64,000 nucleotides of DNA from UTCHB3 sp008363265 (lineage in GTDB: Bacteria > Bacteroidota > Ignavibacteria > Ignavibacteriales > Ignavibacteriaceae), in assembly GCA_045863055.1 (NCBI GenBank), contig BTUW01000005.1:62001-126000 (forward strand). The letters are read 5' to 3'. How positions within the stretch are numbered: position 1 is the first letter of the stretch; each line of letters begins with the position of its first letter. Positions 35,054 through 43,838 of the stretch are shown one piece after another. Position numbers and translations under genes: made by a program. The notes beneath the pieces were generated by a model. It was not told the origin of the DNA and did no database searches. It was given only the letters and a program-made list of their open reading frames with translations.

Positions 35054-35485
35054 CTAATGCATTTTTTCATAGTTGATGTGGTGCCCGTCCGGCTTTTTCA
35101 CCCAGTATGAGTCGCGCTTCTTTTTGAAGTTCAGATCGAGGAATTCCTTCCCGAATAGTTTTGCCACCAACCCAATTGGCGCCACGACAACATAGAAGAT
35201 CAGAGTAAAAACTATCTTCGAGACGAACCACCCAAGCACAAGCGCGAATGTCATCCACGCCTTGTAGATGTCGATCGTTTTCATCGGGGCGATGAAGGCC
35301 ACAAACGCGAGAAAAACGCCGAACACCTCAAGTGCCAGCGCGGTGAGTTCGTATGAAGTGAAGTGGTGCAGCATCATCCCAACCAGGAAGAGCGCGATTC
35401 CAAGTGTAGCGCTTCCCCTTCTCAGCGCTCTCGGGGTAAGCTCAAGCTCTTTAACTTCTTTTTTTACATCTTTAATCAAGCTCAT
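35054..35485 (-). CDS. SxtJ-like membrane protein
   Basis: From Met at 35485 (MSLIKDVKKEVKELELTP) it has 143 residues, with an amphipathic N-terminus, three or four membrane helices (about 27-43, 47-68, 78-108) and a polar C-terminus ending FKKKRDSYWVKKPDG. Matches the SxtJ family, found beside carbamoyltransferases and named from the saxitoxin cluster. Start overlaps the carbamoyltransferase 3' end by 14 bases. The longer frame to 35614 runs inside the carbamoyltransferase and is rejected. Confidence 0.8.
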   Translation of the reverse strand: MSLIKDVKKEVKELELTPRALRRGSATLGIALFLVGMMLHHFTSYELTALALEVFGVFLAFVAFIAPMKTIDIYKAWMTFALVLGWFVSKIVFTLIFYVVVAPIGLVAKLFGKEFLDLNFKKKRDSYWVKKPDGHHINYEKMH

Positions 35486-37289
35486 AGACTTCCTGCCATT
35501 TAATATCGTCATGAAATGCCGGCTGCTCATCTTTGAAGAGAACAAAGTTCTCGAGCACCAGAACATCAATTTCGGTGCGCATGAAGCACTTGTAAGCGTC
35601 GAGGGGTGACTCAACTATCGGTTCGCCGCGCACATTGAAACTGGTGTTTACAATAACCGGGCAACCGGTTTTTTCGTAAAATCTGCTGATCAGATCGTAA
35701 TATCGCTTGTTATCGTCCGGGTGAACGGTCTGGATCCTCGCGGAGTAATCGACATGTGTAACCGCGGGTATCTCAGAGCGGAGTATGTTCAGAAGATCTA
35801 TACCCCACAGTTTCGACTCCTCTTCGGTCATTTTCCGTTGTTTTTCTTCCCTTACGTTGGCCACGAGGAGCATGTACGGACTTTCCCGGTCGATGTCAAA
35901 CCACTCGTGAACCTTGTCGTACATCACCGAAGGAGCAAAAGGCCTGAAACTCTCCCTGTACTTTATCTTCAGATTCATCTTCTTCTGCATTTCAGGGTTG
36001 CGGGCATCGCCGATGATAGAGCGGTTTCCGAGCGCGCGCGGACCATACTCCATCCTGCCGTGGAACCAGCCGATGATGCGGCCTTGAGCCATAAGATCGG
36101 TCACCCTGTCGAGCAGTTCATCCGTCTCCAATTTTCGCGCGGGGAGGTTGTACTTCTTAAGGAAATCCTCGATCTGCTCTGTTTTATACGCGGGCCCAAG
36201 CGAAGAACCCTTCTGGAGGTCCCGTTCACATTTTGGAAGTGGCGGCTTGTCGAAGTGGTGGTAATAAGCAATATACGCCGCTCCCAGGGCTCCACCGGCA
36301 TCACCCGCGGCGGGCTGGATCCAGATATCGTCGAATATCTTTTCACGGAGCAGTATACCGTTCGCGACGCAGTTCAGGGCAACACCTCCGGCGAGAACGA
36401 GATTTTTCATTCCCGTTTCCTTACGGATGTGGCGCGCCATGCGGAGGATGATCTCTTCCGTGACCACCTGAACACTGCACGCGAGGTCCATCTCACGCTG
36501 AGTGAGGTTGGTCTCCGGTTCACGGGCAGGTCCGCCGAAGAGTTCTGAGAACTTGTCGTTGGTCATTTTCAGACCGGTGTTGTAGTCGAAATAATCCATG
36601 TTCATCTTGAACGAACCGTCTTCTTTCAGATCGATCAGATGTTTGTAGATGGCATCTACATAAACCGGTTTGCCGTAGGGGGCCAGACCCATCACCTTGT
36701 ACTCGCCCGAGTTAACTTTGAATCCGGCATGGTAGGTGAAAGCCGAATAAAGCAGACCTAGCGAATGTGGGAAGTTGATCTCACCCAGTATCTTAACCCG
36801 GTTGCCCGAGCCGATGCCGTAGGAAGCAGTTGCGTACTCGCCCACTCCGTCGATCGTGAGAAAAGCTGCTTCTGTGAACTTCGAGGGAAAGAACGCGCTC
36901 GCGGCGTGTGATTCATGATGCTCGGGATAGAGCACGGTTTCCAGGAAGCCCGTCTCCTTTTCGATCAGATCGGGGATCCACAATTTCTGCTTGAGCCAGA
37001 GCGGAATGGCCATCATGAACGAGTTCAAACCCCGGCCGGGATAGCTTAAATAAGTTTCCAGAAGGCGGTTGAACTTCAGGAACGGCTTGTCGTAGAACGC
37101 TACCGCGTCAAGATCGGAAACGGTTATCCCCACTTCCCTGAGGCAATACTTCACCGCATTGGTCGGGAAGTTGTGGTCGTGCTTTTTACGTGTGAACCGC
37201 TCTTCCTGCGCCGCGGCGATCACCTCGCCGTCTTTCAGCAGCGCCGCCGCCGAATCATGATAAAATGCTGATATGCCTAGTATGTACAT
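35472..37289 (-). CDS. Carbamoyltransferase (NodU/CmcH/TobZ type)
   Basis: Transfers a carbamoyl group from carbamoyl phosphate through a carbamoyl-adenylate to an acceptor hydroxyl. The N-terminal ASKHA-fold domain carries GISAFYHDSAAALLKDG, the metal-binding HHESHAASAFFPS (about 124-136) and GGVALNCVANG; the C-terminal domain has GRMEYGPRALGNRSI. Length 605 is standard. With SxtJ-like and DUF5989 partners, and no antibiotic cluster, the acceptor is more likely a surface sugar or lipid; this is inference. Confidence 0.92.
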   Translation of the reverse strand: MYILGISAFYHDSAAALLKDGEVIAAAQEERFTRKKHDHNFPTNAVKYCLREVGITVSDLDAVAFYDKPFLKFNRLLETYLSYPGRGLNSFMMAIPLWLKQKLWIPDLIEKETGFLETVLYPEHHESHAASAFFPSKFTEAAFLTIDGVGEYATASYGIGSGNRVKILGEINFPHSLGLLYSAFTYHAGFKVNSGEYKVMGLAPYGKPVYVDAIYKHLIDLKEDGSFKMNMDYFDYNTGLKMTNDKFSELFGGPAREPETNLTQREMDLACSVQVVTEEIILRMARHIRKETGMKNLVLAGGVALNCVANGILLREKIFDDIWIQPAAGDAGGALGAAYIAYYHHFDKPPLPKCERDLQKGSSLGPAYKTEQIEDFLKKYNLPARKLETDELLDRVTDLMAQGRIIGWFHGRMEYGPRALGNRSIIGDARNPEMQKKMNLKIKYRESFRPFAPSVMYDKVHEWFDIDRESPYMLLVANVREEKQRKMTEEESKLWGIDLLNILRSEIPAVTHVDYSARIQTVHPDDNKRYYDLISRFYEKTGCPVIVNTSFNVRGEPIVESPLDAYKCFMRTEIDVLVLENFVLFKDEQPAFHDDIKWQEVYELD

Positions 37290-37308
37290 GTTTTTTTTAT
37301 AAAGGTTA

Positions 37309-37365
37309 CACGGATTTCAAAGAAGAGGACGCGGATACACGCAGATTAAACGGATTTTCGCGGAT
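37309..37365. repeat. Left arm of inverted intergenic repeat flanking the GxxExxY gene
   Basis: Contains GGACGCGGATACACGCAGAT and TTAAACGGATTTTCGCGGAT (37327-37365). The reverse complement returns at 37779-37817 on the other side of the GxxExxY gene. The last six codons of that gene (HPRKSV) lie inside this repeat. Confidence 0.8.
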
Positions 37366-37738
37366 GTTTTCTATCATTATCAAGTACCTTTCTTATAAAA
37401 GTTGCTTTCTTGCCAAAATTAAGTACATACCCAACATCGTATTCCGTTGCCTTGAGGTAATTGAGCAATTGGGCCTCGTGCTCTGGTTGTATGGCCTCTG
37501 CTACTTTTAATTCAAGTATGATCAGATCATTTACCAGGATATCGGCTGTGTAACTGCCCACCTCAATACCTTCATAATAAACCTTGATCGGAACCTGCTT
37601 CTCGGCATCAAAACCCAGTTTTTTCAACTCATAAGCCAGAGCGTTTTCATAAACTTTCTCCAGATATCCATAACCAAGGGCAGTATGGACCCGGTAAAAA
37701 GCTCCTATGATCTCCTTTGATAATACCTCATAATACAT
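37346..37738 (-). CDS. GxxExxY protein (PD-(D/E)XK-like)
   Basis: 130 residues with the family signature GYLEKVY (about 24-30) and a nuclease-like core TADILVNDLIILELK (about 64-78), i.e. the D...(E)xK of PD-(D/E)XK enzymes, then a late QLLNYLKAT helix. Biochemical role of the family is unknown. It sits alone between inverted copies of an intergenic repeat, and its C-terminus is encoded by the repeat, so it may travel with it. Confidence 0.85.
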   Translation of the reverse strand: MYYEVLSKEIIGAFYRVHTALGYGYLEKVYENALAYELKKLGFDAEKQVPIKVYYEGIEVGSYTADILVNDLIILELKVAEAIQPEHEAQLLNYLKATEYDVGYVLNFGKKATFIRKVLDNDRKHPRKSV

Positions 37739-37778
37739 AAAAGTTCCTCTGCGTTATCTTTCGAATAATAACAATATA

Positions 37779-37899
37779 TCCGCGTTAATCCGTTTAATCC
37801 GTGTGTATCTGCGTCCTAAAATCCGTTGAATCTGCGAATCTGAATAATTCCTCTGCGTTAAACTGTTGAATCCGCGTGTATCTGCGTCCTAAAATCCGT
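37779..37899. repeat. Right arm and extra copy of the intergenic repeat
   Basis: 37779-37817 is the inverted counterpart of 37327-37365. A 24-base block beginning GTGTATCTGCGTCCTAAAAT occurs exactly at 37804-37827 and again at 37876-37899 in direct orientation. The second copy ends three bases from the stop codon of the FTCD gene. Confidence 0.85.
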
Positions 37900-37902
37900 G
37901 GT

Positions 37903-39735
37903 CTATCCTAACCTCTCGATCACTTCAGCCAATATTTTTTGCGATAACCCTGTTGCATCTGCCATCAAGGCTTTGCATTCGGTCTTCATTTTTGCTACGT
38001 ATGCTGCGTCTTTGATGTCTTTCAGGTTGATGAGGACGTTCAGCACGCCGCCTTCTACGCCGGTGAGGGCGATACGCGCACCAACTGTTACATCGGTGAT
38101 CGAATTGGGGTTACCATGCTTCTTCACCACTTCGCAGATCTTGATCGCTTCATAGCTGAGTTTCGCGGTGGTGAGGGGAACCTGAACGGCTTTTTTCAGT
38201 CCGGTCTGCATCGCTTCGAGGCGGACAGCTTTTTCTTCGGGATTGGATTGCGGCAGACGCATCGCTTCCATGTATTCATTGAACGCGTTGGAGTCGTCAT
38301 CGATATTTTTTATGAGCTTGTCTTTTATCTCCTGAGCGCGTACGGAGAGGTCGTCTAGCATGGCATCGTGTTCACCGGTGGCTTTTTTGTAAGCGGTAAG
38401 GTTAACCACCATCGAAGCAAGTGCGGCACCGATCGCTCCGGCCATCGCGGCTACAGAACCACCACCCGGAGCGGGGGATTCCCTCGAAACCTCATCAGCG
38501 AATCCGGCAACAGAAAGAGACGAAAGGGCTTTTTCATCGTATTTGGGCAGACCGAGCACCCTCTCCTCGATCCTGAATGGGGAAACATCATTAAGACCGA
38601 GCGACTGTGACGCAGTCTTAAGCACATCCATAACGGGGATGCCCGCTGGGCGCTCCTGCCTCTTCAGATAGAAGAGCCCGCTCTCATAAAGTGCCCTGAA
38701 CGGCACCATTCCAACGATCTCACTGCCGGTGATGGTTATGCCCCTTGCTTCGGCGAGCTTCTTTGCTTCCTCGTAAACATGATGCATCGAGGTGGTTTTG
38801 TAATCGGTCAGGTTGATCGAGATCTGCGCTCTGTCATATTCGGGTACCATCCAGCCGATCGCTTTGCAGTTTTTGAACTTGCCGGGGATCTTAACCGATT
38901 CACCTTCTGGTTTCTGAGGGTTGATTCCGTTCAGTTCAAGGAGTTCATAGAGGTCGAAACCGTATTTGGACTTACAGTGAGCGGCTGTTTCTTCGATCGT
39001 TGTGCCAATAAAATCATCCAGGCCGGATGGGTAGTGCCCCTCTTTGTATTTCAGAATTGTCGGTCTCTTATAATAGAACGCGCCGCTTCCGCCTGATCTG
39101 GCCGAACGCCCTTTTTCGCGCAGTTCGAACGCGATATCTGTGGCAGCCTTCACTTCACGGGTGTTAAGGTTGATATTGTAGGCGATCAGGAATTCGCGAA
39201 CGCCCATTACGGTGGCACCGGCTTTGGCGTTGAATTCAACGGGGCCGTGGTCGGGCTTCCATTCCGGTTTCTTCATTTTATCTTCAAGGGCTTCGTACTC
39301 ACCCTGACGGATCATCGCGAGGTTCTTCCTCTTCGGGTCACTCTGCGACAGTTCATACATGTAAACGGGGATACCGAGTTCGGAGCCTACACGCGCCGCC
39401 ACTTCATGCGAAATTTTGATCGCCTCTTCGGTGGTCACGCCGCTCACGGGGATGAAGGGACAAACATCGGTCGCGCCCATCCTGGGGTGGGAGCCTTTGT
39501 GCTTCGCCATGTCGATAAGTTCGGAAGCCTTTTTGATGCTCTGAAATGCCGCCTCTGCAACTGCTTCGGGTGAGCCGATGAATGTTACAACTGTGCGGTT
39601 CATCTCGAAACCGGGGTCAACATTAAGAAGTTTTACCCCCTCAACGGCTTCGATCGCGTTGGTTATCTGTTTTATTGTATCAGGATTCTGTCCCTCGGAA
39701 AAATTGGGAACACATTCTATTATTCTTTCTTCCAT
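37903..39735 (-). CDS. Bifunctional glutamate formimidoyltransferase / formimidoyl-THF cyclodeaminase
   Basis: Final step of histidine breakdown through formiminoglutamate: the N-terminal half moves the formimino group to tetrahydrofolate and the C-terminal half makes 5,10-methenyl-THF and ammonia. Transferase marks are ECVPNFSEG, NRTVVTFIG and HKGSHPRMGATDVCPFIP; cyclodeaminase mark is SPAPGGGSVAAMAGAIGAAL (about 430). The 610 residues from Met at 39735 exceed the animal enzyme (about 540) by a longer linker. The earlier Met at 39765 lacks family support. No hut genes are adjacent. Confidence 0.93.
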   Translation of the reverse strand: MEERIIECVPNFSEGQNPDTIKQITNAIEAVEGVKLLNVDPGFEMNRTVVTFIGSPEAVAEAAFQSIKKASELIDMAKHKGSHPRMGATDVCPFIPVSGVTTEEAIKISHEVAARVGSELGIPVYMYELSQSDPKRKNLAMIRQGEYEALEDKMKKPEWKPDHGPVEFNAKAGATVMGVREFLIAYNINLNTREVKAATDIAFELREKGRSARSGGSGAFYYKRPTILKYKEGHYPSGLDDFIGTTIEETAAHCKSKYGFDLYELLELNGINPQKPEGESVKIPGKFKNCKAIGWMVPEYDRAQISINLTDYKTTSMHHVYEEAKKLAEARGITITGSEIVGMVPFRALYESGLFYLKRQERPAGIPVMDVLKTASQSLGLNDVSPFRIEERVLGLPKYDEKALSSLSVAGFADEVSRESPAPGGGSVAAMAGAIGAALASMVVNLTAYKKATGEHDAMLDDLSVRAQEIKDKLIKNIDDDSNAFNEYMEAMRLPQSNPEEKAVRLEAMQTGLKKAVQVPLTTAKLSYEAIKICEVVKKHGNPNSITDVTVGARIALTGVEGGVLNVLINLKDIKDAAYVAKMKTECKALMADATGLSQKILAEVIERLG

Positions 39736-40038
39736 CTCCGTATCCTCAAATTTCAAAAAATGCAATTTTTAAATTTAGCTAAATGGTGTTAGAAACCGCA
39801 GATATCAGGTAGATCTTACAGGATGTATGGAGCACGCGGATACACACGCTTGTCCCTCCGGGAGATTTTACGGATGAACGCAGAGTATTTAAGTCATCTC
39901 CGTGTTAATCTGTTTAATCTGCGTGCATCTGCGTCCTCTTCAATATTCCCTTCGTGACTTCGAGTCTTTGTGGTTAATTAAAAATCCCATATTCACTAAA
40001 TTGGGGCTTTATTTATCAAGAAATTTGAGAGAGCCTCA
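39736..40038. repeat. 303-base spacer with a palindromic copy of the intergenic repeat
   Basis: No gene. Left arm about 39832-39882 (CACGCGGATACACACGC ... ACGGATGAACGCAGAG) and right arm about 39897-39938 (TCCGTGTTAATCTGTTTAAT, CTGCGTGCATCTGCGTCCTC) are inverted copies of the repeat that flanks the GxxExxY gene, here with an almost empty centre. A gene-start motif lies at 39995-40016. Confidence 0.75.
39995..40016 (+). promoter_or_regulatory. Candidate promoter shared with the M20 amidohydrolase gene
   Basis: CTAAATTGGGGCTTTATTTAT here and CTAAATTTGGGCTTTATTTAT at 45451-45471 differ by one base in 21, each 14-23 bases before an ATG. TAAATTTG fits the Bacteroidota -7 pattern TAnnTTTG; this copy reads TAAATTGG. 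Confidence 0.5.
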
Positions 40039-41511
40039 ATGTCAGGAAGAAGAGATTTCATAAAGAGCACGCTCGGTATCTCAGCCCTCATGCTGGCTGA
40101 ACCACTGGCGCGACCGGTAGAGCAATTTTTAGGCCAAAACAGCAAAGCCACCAACCCCTGGAGAAAGGTTTACGGAAAGGTAACCTCCGACGGTAAACCC
40201 CTCGCGGGAGTGGCGGTTTCCGACAGCGCTACGATTACCGTTACCGCCGCGGATGGTACATATGAGCTCTATGCCGGTAAGAACGAAAAGTTTGTCTTTA
40301 TCACCAATCCAGCCGGTCACGCGATCGCGACGAATCCCACCGGTACCGCCCGGTTCTATGAACCGCTCACTGAAGCGTCCGAAATTGAGGTGAATTTCTC
40401 CCTTACAACCTCCGGTGACGATACCCAACACTCCTTCTTTCTCCTGGCTGACCCCCAGCCTCTCGACATGGACGATATCGCACTCTTCAATCAGGAGACG
40501 ATCCCAGATCTGATAGAGATGGCCGAGGGCCGTAAACACCTCTTTGGTGTGGCATGTGGTGACATTGTATTCAACGACCTGAAGCTCTTCCCCGAATACG
40601 AGAAAGCAATCAGCAAAACGAAGATCCCATTCTATCAGGTACTCGGCAATCATGATACCGACCATTCATCAGCCACGGATGAAACCTCGGCCGAGACATT
40701 CAACTGCCACTTCGGACCCGATTATTACTCGTTCAACAAGGGCGCGGTTCACTATGTGGTGATGAATGATGTTTTCTGGTTCGGGCACTACATCGGATAT
40801 ATCGATCAAAAACAGCTCGACTGGCTGCAGCAGGATCTGGCGCTCGTTAAACCCGGAACAACGGTCGTGGTTTTCACTCACATCCCGCCGTTCAACACGC
40901 AGCACATCCGCTACAAAAAAGAGCCTTCAAAAAGCGAGATAGTGGTTAACAGAAAACTCCTCTACGCCCTGTTGAAGCCTTACAAATCGTATATCATTAC
41001 GGGCCACATGCACGAAAGTGAGTACATCGAGGAAGAAGGTGTCGATATCCATGTGGTCGGCGCGGTTTGCGGTGCCTGGTGGACGGCCCCTACCTGCTTC
41101 GACGGCACACCGAAGGGCTACGGCATCTATGAAGTGAGCGGAAACGAATTGAAATGGAAGTATAAATCAACGGGTAAACCGGCTACTTATCAGATCTCGA
41201 TCCAGAAACGGGGCTCGATGAAAGACAAACCCGATGAAATCATGGCCAATATCTGGGGCTGGGACAAGTATTGCAAGGTTTTCTGGCACGAAGACGGCAA
41301 GCCGATGGGTGAAATGGAGCGGAGAACCGCGATGGATCCTGAGTCGATCTACCTCTTTGAAGGCGACAAGAAGCCGAAAAAACACACCTGGGTTGAGCCT
41401 GCTTTAACCGATCACCTCTTTTTCGCGAAACCCTCGAAAGGTGCCAAGATGGTGGTGGTTGAGTTCTTCAACCGGTGGGGTGAAAGATTCACGGCGAAGC
41501 ATCAGTTGTAA
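40039..41511 (+). CDS. Tat-exported calcineurin-like metallophosphoesterase
   Basis: Twin-arginine signal GRRDFIKSTLG (R4-R5) followed by a short hydrophobic stretch. Then a beta domain (about 38-125; KVYGKVTSDGKPLAGVAV) and a binuclear metallophosphoesterase core: FLLADPQPLD (about 136), CGDIVFND, LGNHDTD (about 200), FTHIPPF and TGHMHES (about 320). The C-terminal beta domain (about 370-490) is also found in Bacteroidota relatives. Exported folded to the periplasm; the substrate is unknown. The three-part layout is typical of secreted Bacteroidota phosphoesterases. Confidence 0.88.
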   Translation: MSGRRDFIKSTLGISALMLAEPLARPVEQFLGQNSKATNPWRKVYGKVTSDGKPLAGVAVSDSATITVTAADGTYELYAGKNEKFVFITNPAGHAIATNPTGTARFYEPLTEASEIEVNFSLTTSGDDTQHSFFLLADPQPLDMDDIALFNQETIPDLIEMAEGRKHLFGVACGDIVFNDLKLFPEYEKAISKTKIPFYQVLGNHDTDHSSATDETSAETFNCHFGPDYYSFNKGAVHYVVMNDVFWFGHYIGYIDQKQLDWLQQDLALVKPGTTVVVFTHIPPFNTQHIRYKKEPSKSEIVVNRKLLYALLKPYKSYIITGHMHESEYIEEEGVDIHVVGAVCGAWWTAPTCFDGTPKGYGIYEVSGNELKWKYKSTGKPATYQISIQKRGSMKDKPDEIMANIWGWDKYCKVFWHEDGKPMGEMERRTAMDPESIYLFEGDKKPKKHTWVEPALTDHLFFAKPSKGAKMVVVEFFNRWGERFTAKHQL

Positions 41512-41519
41512 ATAAAAAA

Positions 41520-41569
41520 AAGGCAGCACTGTCTAAATATGTTTCGAGGAGAAACAACCGTGCTGCCTT
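41520..41569. terminator. Intrinsic terminator of glnA
   Basis: AAGGCAGCAC (41520-41529) pairs with GTGCTGCCTT (41560-41569); a second stem GTTTC/GAAAC (41541-41545, 41551-41555) nests inside. On the minus strand the stem is followed by a run of eight T, so it mainly ends glnA; on the plus strand the T-run is weak. Confidence 0.85.
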
Positions 41570-41608
41570 CATTGATCTACCGTCCGTATTCGGACCGGTT
41601 CTTGGTTT

Positions 41609-42991
41609 TTACAAGTTAAAGTACATCTTGAACTCGAACGGATGAGGCATCGTGCCGATCGCGGCTATATCCTCATGTTTGAGTTTTATCCACTGATTGA
41701 TCAGTTGATCGGTGAAAACGCCGCCCCTTTTGAGGAATTCGTTGTCGAGCTCGAGGGCATCAAGGGCTTCATCGAGGTTCCTGGGGAGGAAACGGAGGCG
41801 TTCCTTGTTACGGTCGCTCATGTCGAGGGTTTCGGATGGACCAAATCCCTCCGCTTCGGGGTCGATCTTATTTACAACACCGTCAATTCCGGCGAGAAGT
41901 ATCGCGCTGAGAGCGAGGTATGGGTTGGCGGTCGCATCGGGTGGACGGTATTCGAATCTGGTTTCGTCGGGGTTGCTGATGTATCTCGGTATCCTGATCG
42001 CGGAAGCGCGGTTACCCTGTCCGTACGAAAGCACCACGGGTGCCTCGAAACCGGGGACGAGCCTTTTGTATGAATTTGTTGAAGGGTTGGTGAAAGCCGA
42101 AAGGGCTGCACCGTGCTTCAGGATCCCACCCATGAAAAACCTCGCCAAATCGTTCAAATTGGCGTATTTCCCTTTTTCGTAGAACGCGTTCTGCCCCTCT
42201 TTGGTAAGATAGAGGTGGACGTGCATTCCGTTGCCGGCCTGCTGGTACATCGGCTTCGGCATGAAGGTGATGTAAAGGTTCTGCTGGCGGGCAAAGTTCA
42301 TCAGTACATACTTTGAAGTGACGATGTTATCGGCAGTTGTAAGAAGGTCTGAGAAATATGTCTCGATCTCCTGCTGGCCTCTTTCGCCCACTTCGTGGTG
42401 GTGATATTTTACATCAACGCCCGACTGTTTCAGCAGGCTGCACGCCTTGTCGCGGAAATCGTCGTAAACATCGAACGGATTGGCGGCATGGTAAGCGTTT
42501 CTGTGAAACTCTTCGGCGTGCTCGATCTCGTAGAACGATGAGGCGGTTCTCTGGTCGAACCGTGCCTTTGAGAAGATGTAGAATTCGAATTCCGGGCCCC
42601 ACATCGATCTGTCGGCGCCGGTGAATTCTTTCAGAAGTTCTTCCACCTTCTTTGCCATGTGGCGGCCATCCTGTGAGAAGGGTGTTCTTGCTTCATCGGT
42701 GAGGTGGACGGTTGAGTAAAAGCTGAGTGTAGGGGCATCCCTGAAGAGGTCGATCTGCGCGGTTGCAAGGTCAGGTATCTGAACCATGTCGCTGTTCTCA
42801 ACCTTGGCGAAGCCGTAACTCGAGGCATCGAAACCGACACCTTCAGTTATCAGTTTTTCGAGTATCCCGGGTCTTACCGGAAGTGAAATATGGTGAAGCC
42901 GGCCGGTAAGGTCGATCGCTTTAAGGTCTATTACCTCGATCCCCTGTTCTTCGATCATCCGGTTGCAGCGGGTAAGGAGTTCTTGTGTCAT
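41609..42991 (-). CDS. glnA: Glutamine synthetase, type I
   Basis: Makes glutamine from glutamate, ammonia and ATP; cytosolic. Catalytic-domain marks: GPEFEFYIF (metal Glu), HHEVGERGQQEIE, KPMYQQAGNGMHVHLYL (ATP region, about 248-264), NPSTNSYKRLVPGFEAP (about 300-316), RIPRY and RFEYRPPDATANPYLA. Length 460 suits the short, alpha-type GSI enzymes; I see no clear adenylylation-site loop with Tyr, so feedback or GlnR-like control is more likely than adenylylation. Monocistronic. Confidence 0.95.
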   Translation of the reverse strand: MTQELLTRCNRMIEEQGIEVIDLKAIDLTGRLHHISLPVRPGILEKLITEGVGFDASSYGFAKVENSDMVQIPDLATAQIDLFRDAPTLSFYSTVHLTDEARTPFSQDGRHMAKKVEELLKEFTGADRSMWGPEFEFYIFSKARFDQRTASSFYEIEHAEEFHRNAYHAANPFDVYDDFRDKACSLLKQSGVDVKYHHHEVGERGQQEIETYFSDLLTTADNIVTSKYVLMNFARQQNLYITFMPKPMYQQAGNGMHVHLYLTKEGQNAFYEKGKYANLNDLARFFMGGILKHGAALSAFTNPSTNSYKRLVPGFEAPVVLSYGQGNRASAIRIPRYISNPDETRFEYRPPDATANPYLALSAILLAGIDGVVNKIDPEAEGFGPSETLDMSDRNKERLRFLPRNLDEALDALELDNEFLKRGGVFTDQLINQWIKLKHEDIAAIGTMPHPFEFKMYFNL

Positions 42992-43301
42992 TGTCGTCTC
43001 GTATTTTTATCTATCCGGACTGTAAAATTAATACAAAAAAGTCTGAGATAAAAACGGGCCAAACCTTACTTTCTAAGGTTCCCGGGCCTGATTTCGGAAA
43101 TAACGGTCTTCTATTCCTAAACATTTTAAAAATATTAGCATCTTGACCTTAATAACTTAATTACTTTAGGATTTCAAAGATTTTTTTCATTTACTGATTT
43201 TTTACTGTATTTTATGAATTCCAATGTCGTAATTTCTATTTTGTCAGTCAAATTTTCAATTGAACGATTTAATCACTTCCAGTTGTTGAAATGAGGTCAG
43301 A
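42992..43301. other. AT-rich gene-free spacer between divergent glnA and msrB
   Basis: 310 bases, no credible gene. AACCTTA-CTTTC-TAAGGTT (43062-43080) is a small hairpin in the glnA upstream region and could be an operator. The rest is poly-A/T stretches that must contain both promoters. Confidence 0.5.
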
Positions 43302-43838
43302 TTGCTTAAGCATTTTTTGTTTTTTGGTTTACTTCTCCTGTTGATCGCCGCGGCAATTTTTGTTTCTTGCAATAAAAAAGCGCAGATCGCCCACGCGGCA
43401 GTTCCGGGAGACTCCGTGAAAGTTGAAAATAAAGGTAAAGGTATGAAAGAGAAGATCGTAAAGAGTGAAGAGGAATGGAAAAAGATCCTCACGGACGAGC
43501 AGTTTTACATCATGAGGCAAAAAGGAACCGAGCGCCCCTACACGGGTGAGTACTGGGACCATAAGGAAGAGGGCATCTACAAGTGCGCCGCCTGTGGTGA
43601 AGTCCTCTTCAGTTCAGAAACAAAGTTTGACTCCCACTGCGGTTGGCCCAGCTTCTACGCCCCAAACGACAGCGGCATTATCGCTGAACATGCCGACTAT
43701 ACATTTGGCATGATACGCACGGAAGTAACCTGCGACCGTTGCGGTGCCCACCTCGGACATGTATTCAACGACGGCCCCAAGCCGACAGGCCTGAGGTATT
43801 GCATCAATTCGGTCTCAATCAAGTTCGAGAAGAAGTGA
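43302..43838 (+). CDS. msrB: Lipoprotein-type methionine-R-sulfoxide reductase B
   Basis: Reduces methionine-R-sulfoxide in proteins. The start is TTG at 43302 with GAGGTC 4-9 bases upstream; it gives a lipoprotein signal with Cys23 (FVSC), so the enzyme works in the periplasm. MsrB domain about 55-178: zinc pairs CAAC and CDRC, GWPSFYAP, and the catalytic Cys in GLRYCINS. Overlaps the convergent regulator gene by 20 bases. Confidence 0.9.
   Translation: MLKHFLFFGLLLLLIAAAIFVSCNKKAQIAHAAVPGDSVKVENKGKGMKEKIVKSEEEWKKILTDEQFYIMRQKGTERPYTGEYWDHKEEGIYKCAACGEVLFSSETKFDSHCGWPSFYAPNDSGIIAEHADYTFGMIRTEVTCDRCGAHLGHVFNDGPKPTGLRYCINSVSIKFEKK

Noticed and set aside
35721..36548. 275-residue frame antisense to the carbamoyltransferase
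   Set aside because: Same reason: opposite strand of a well supported gene, no motifs of its own.
37309..37899. CRISPR array
   Set aside because: Repeats are inverted, irregular in spacing and degenerate, and no cas genes are present.
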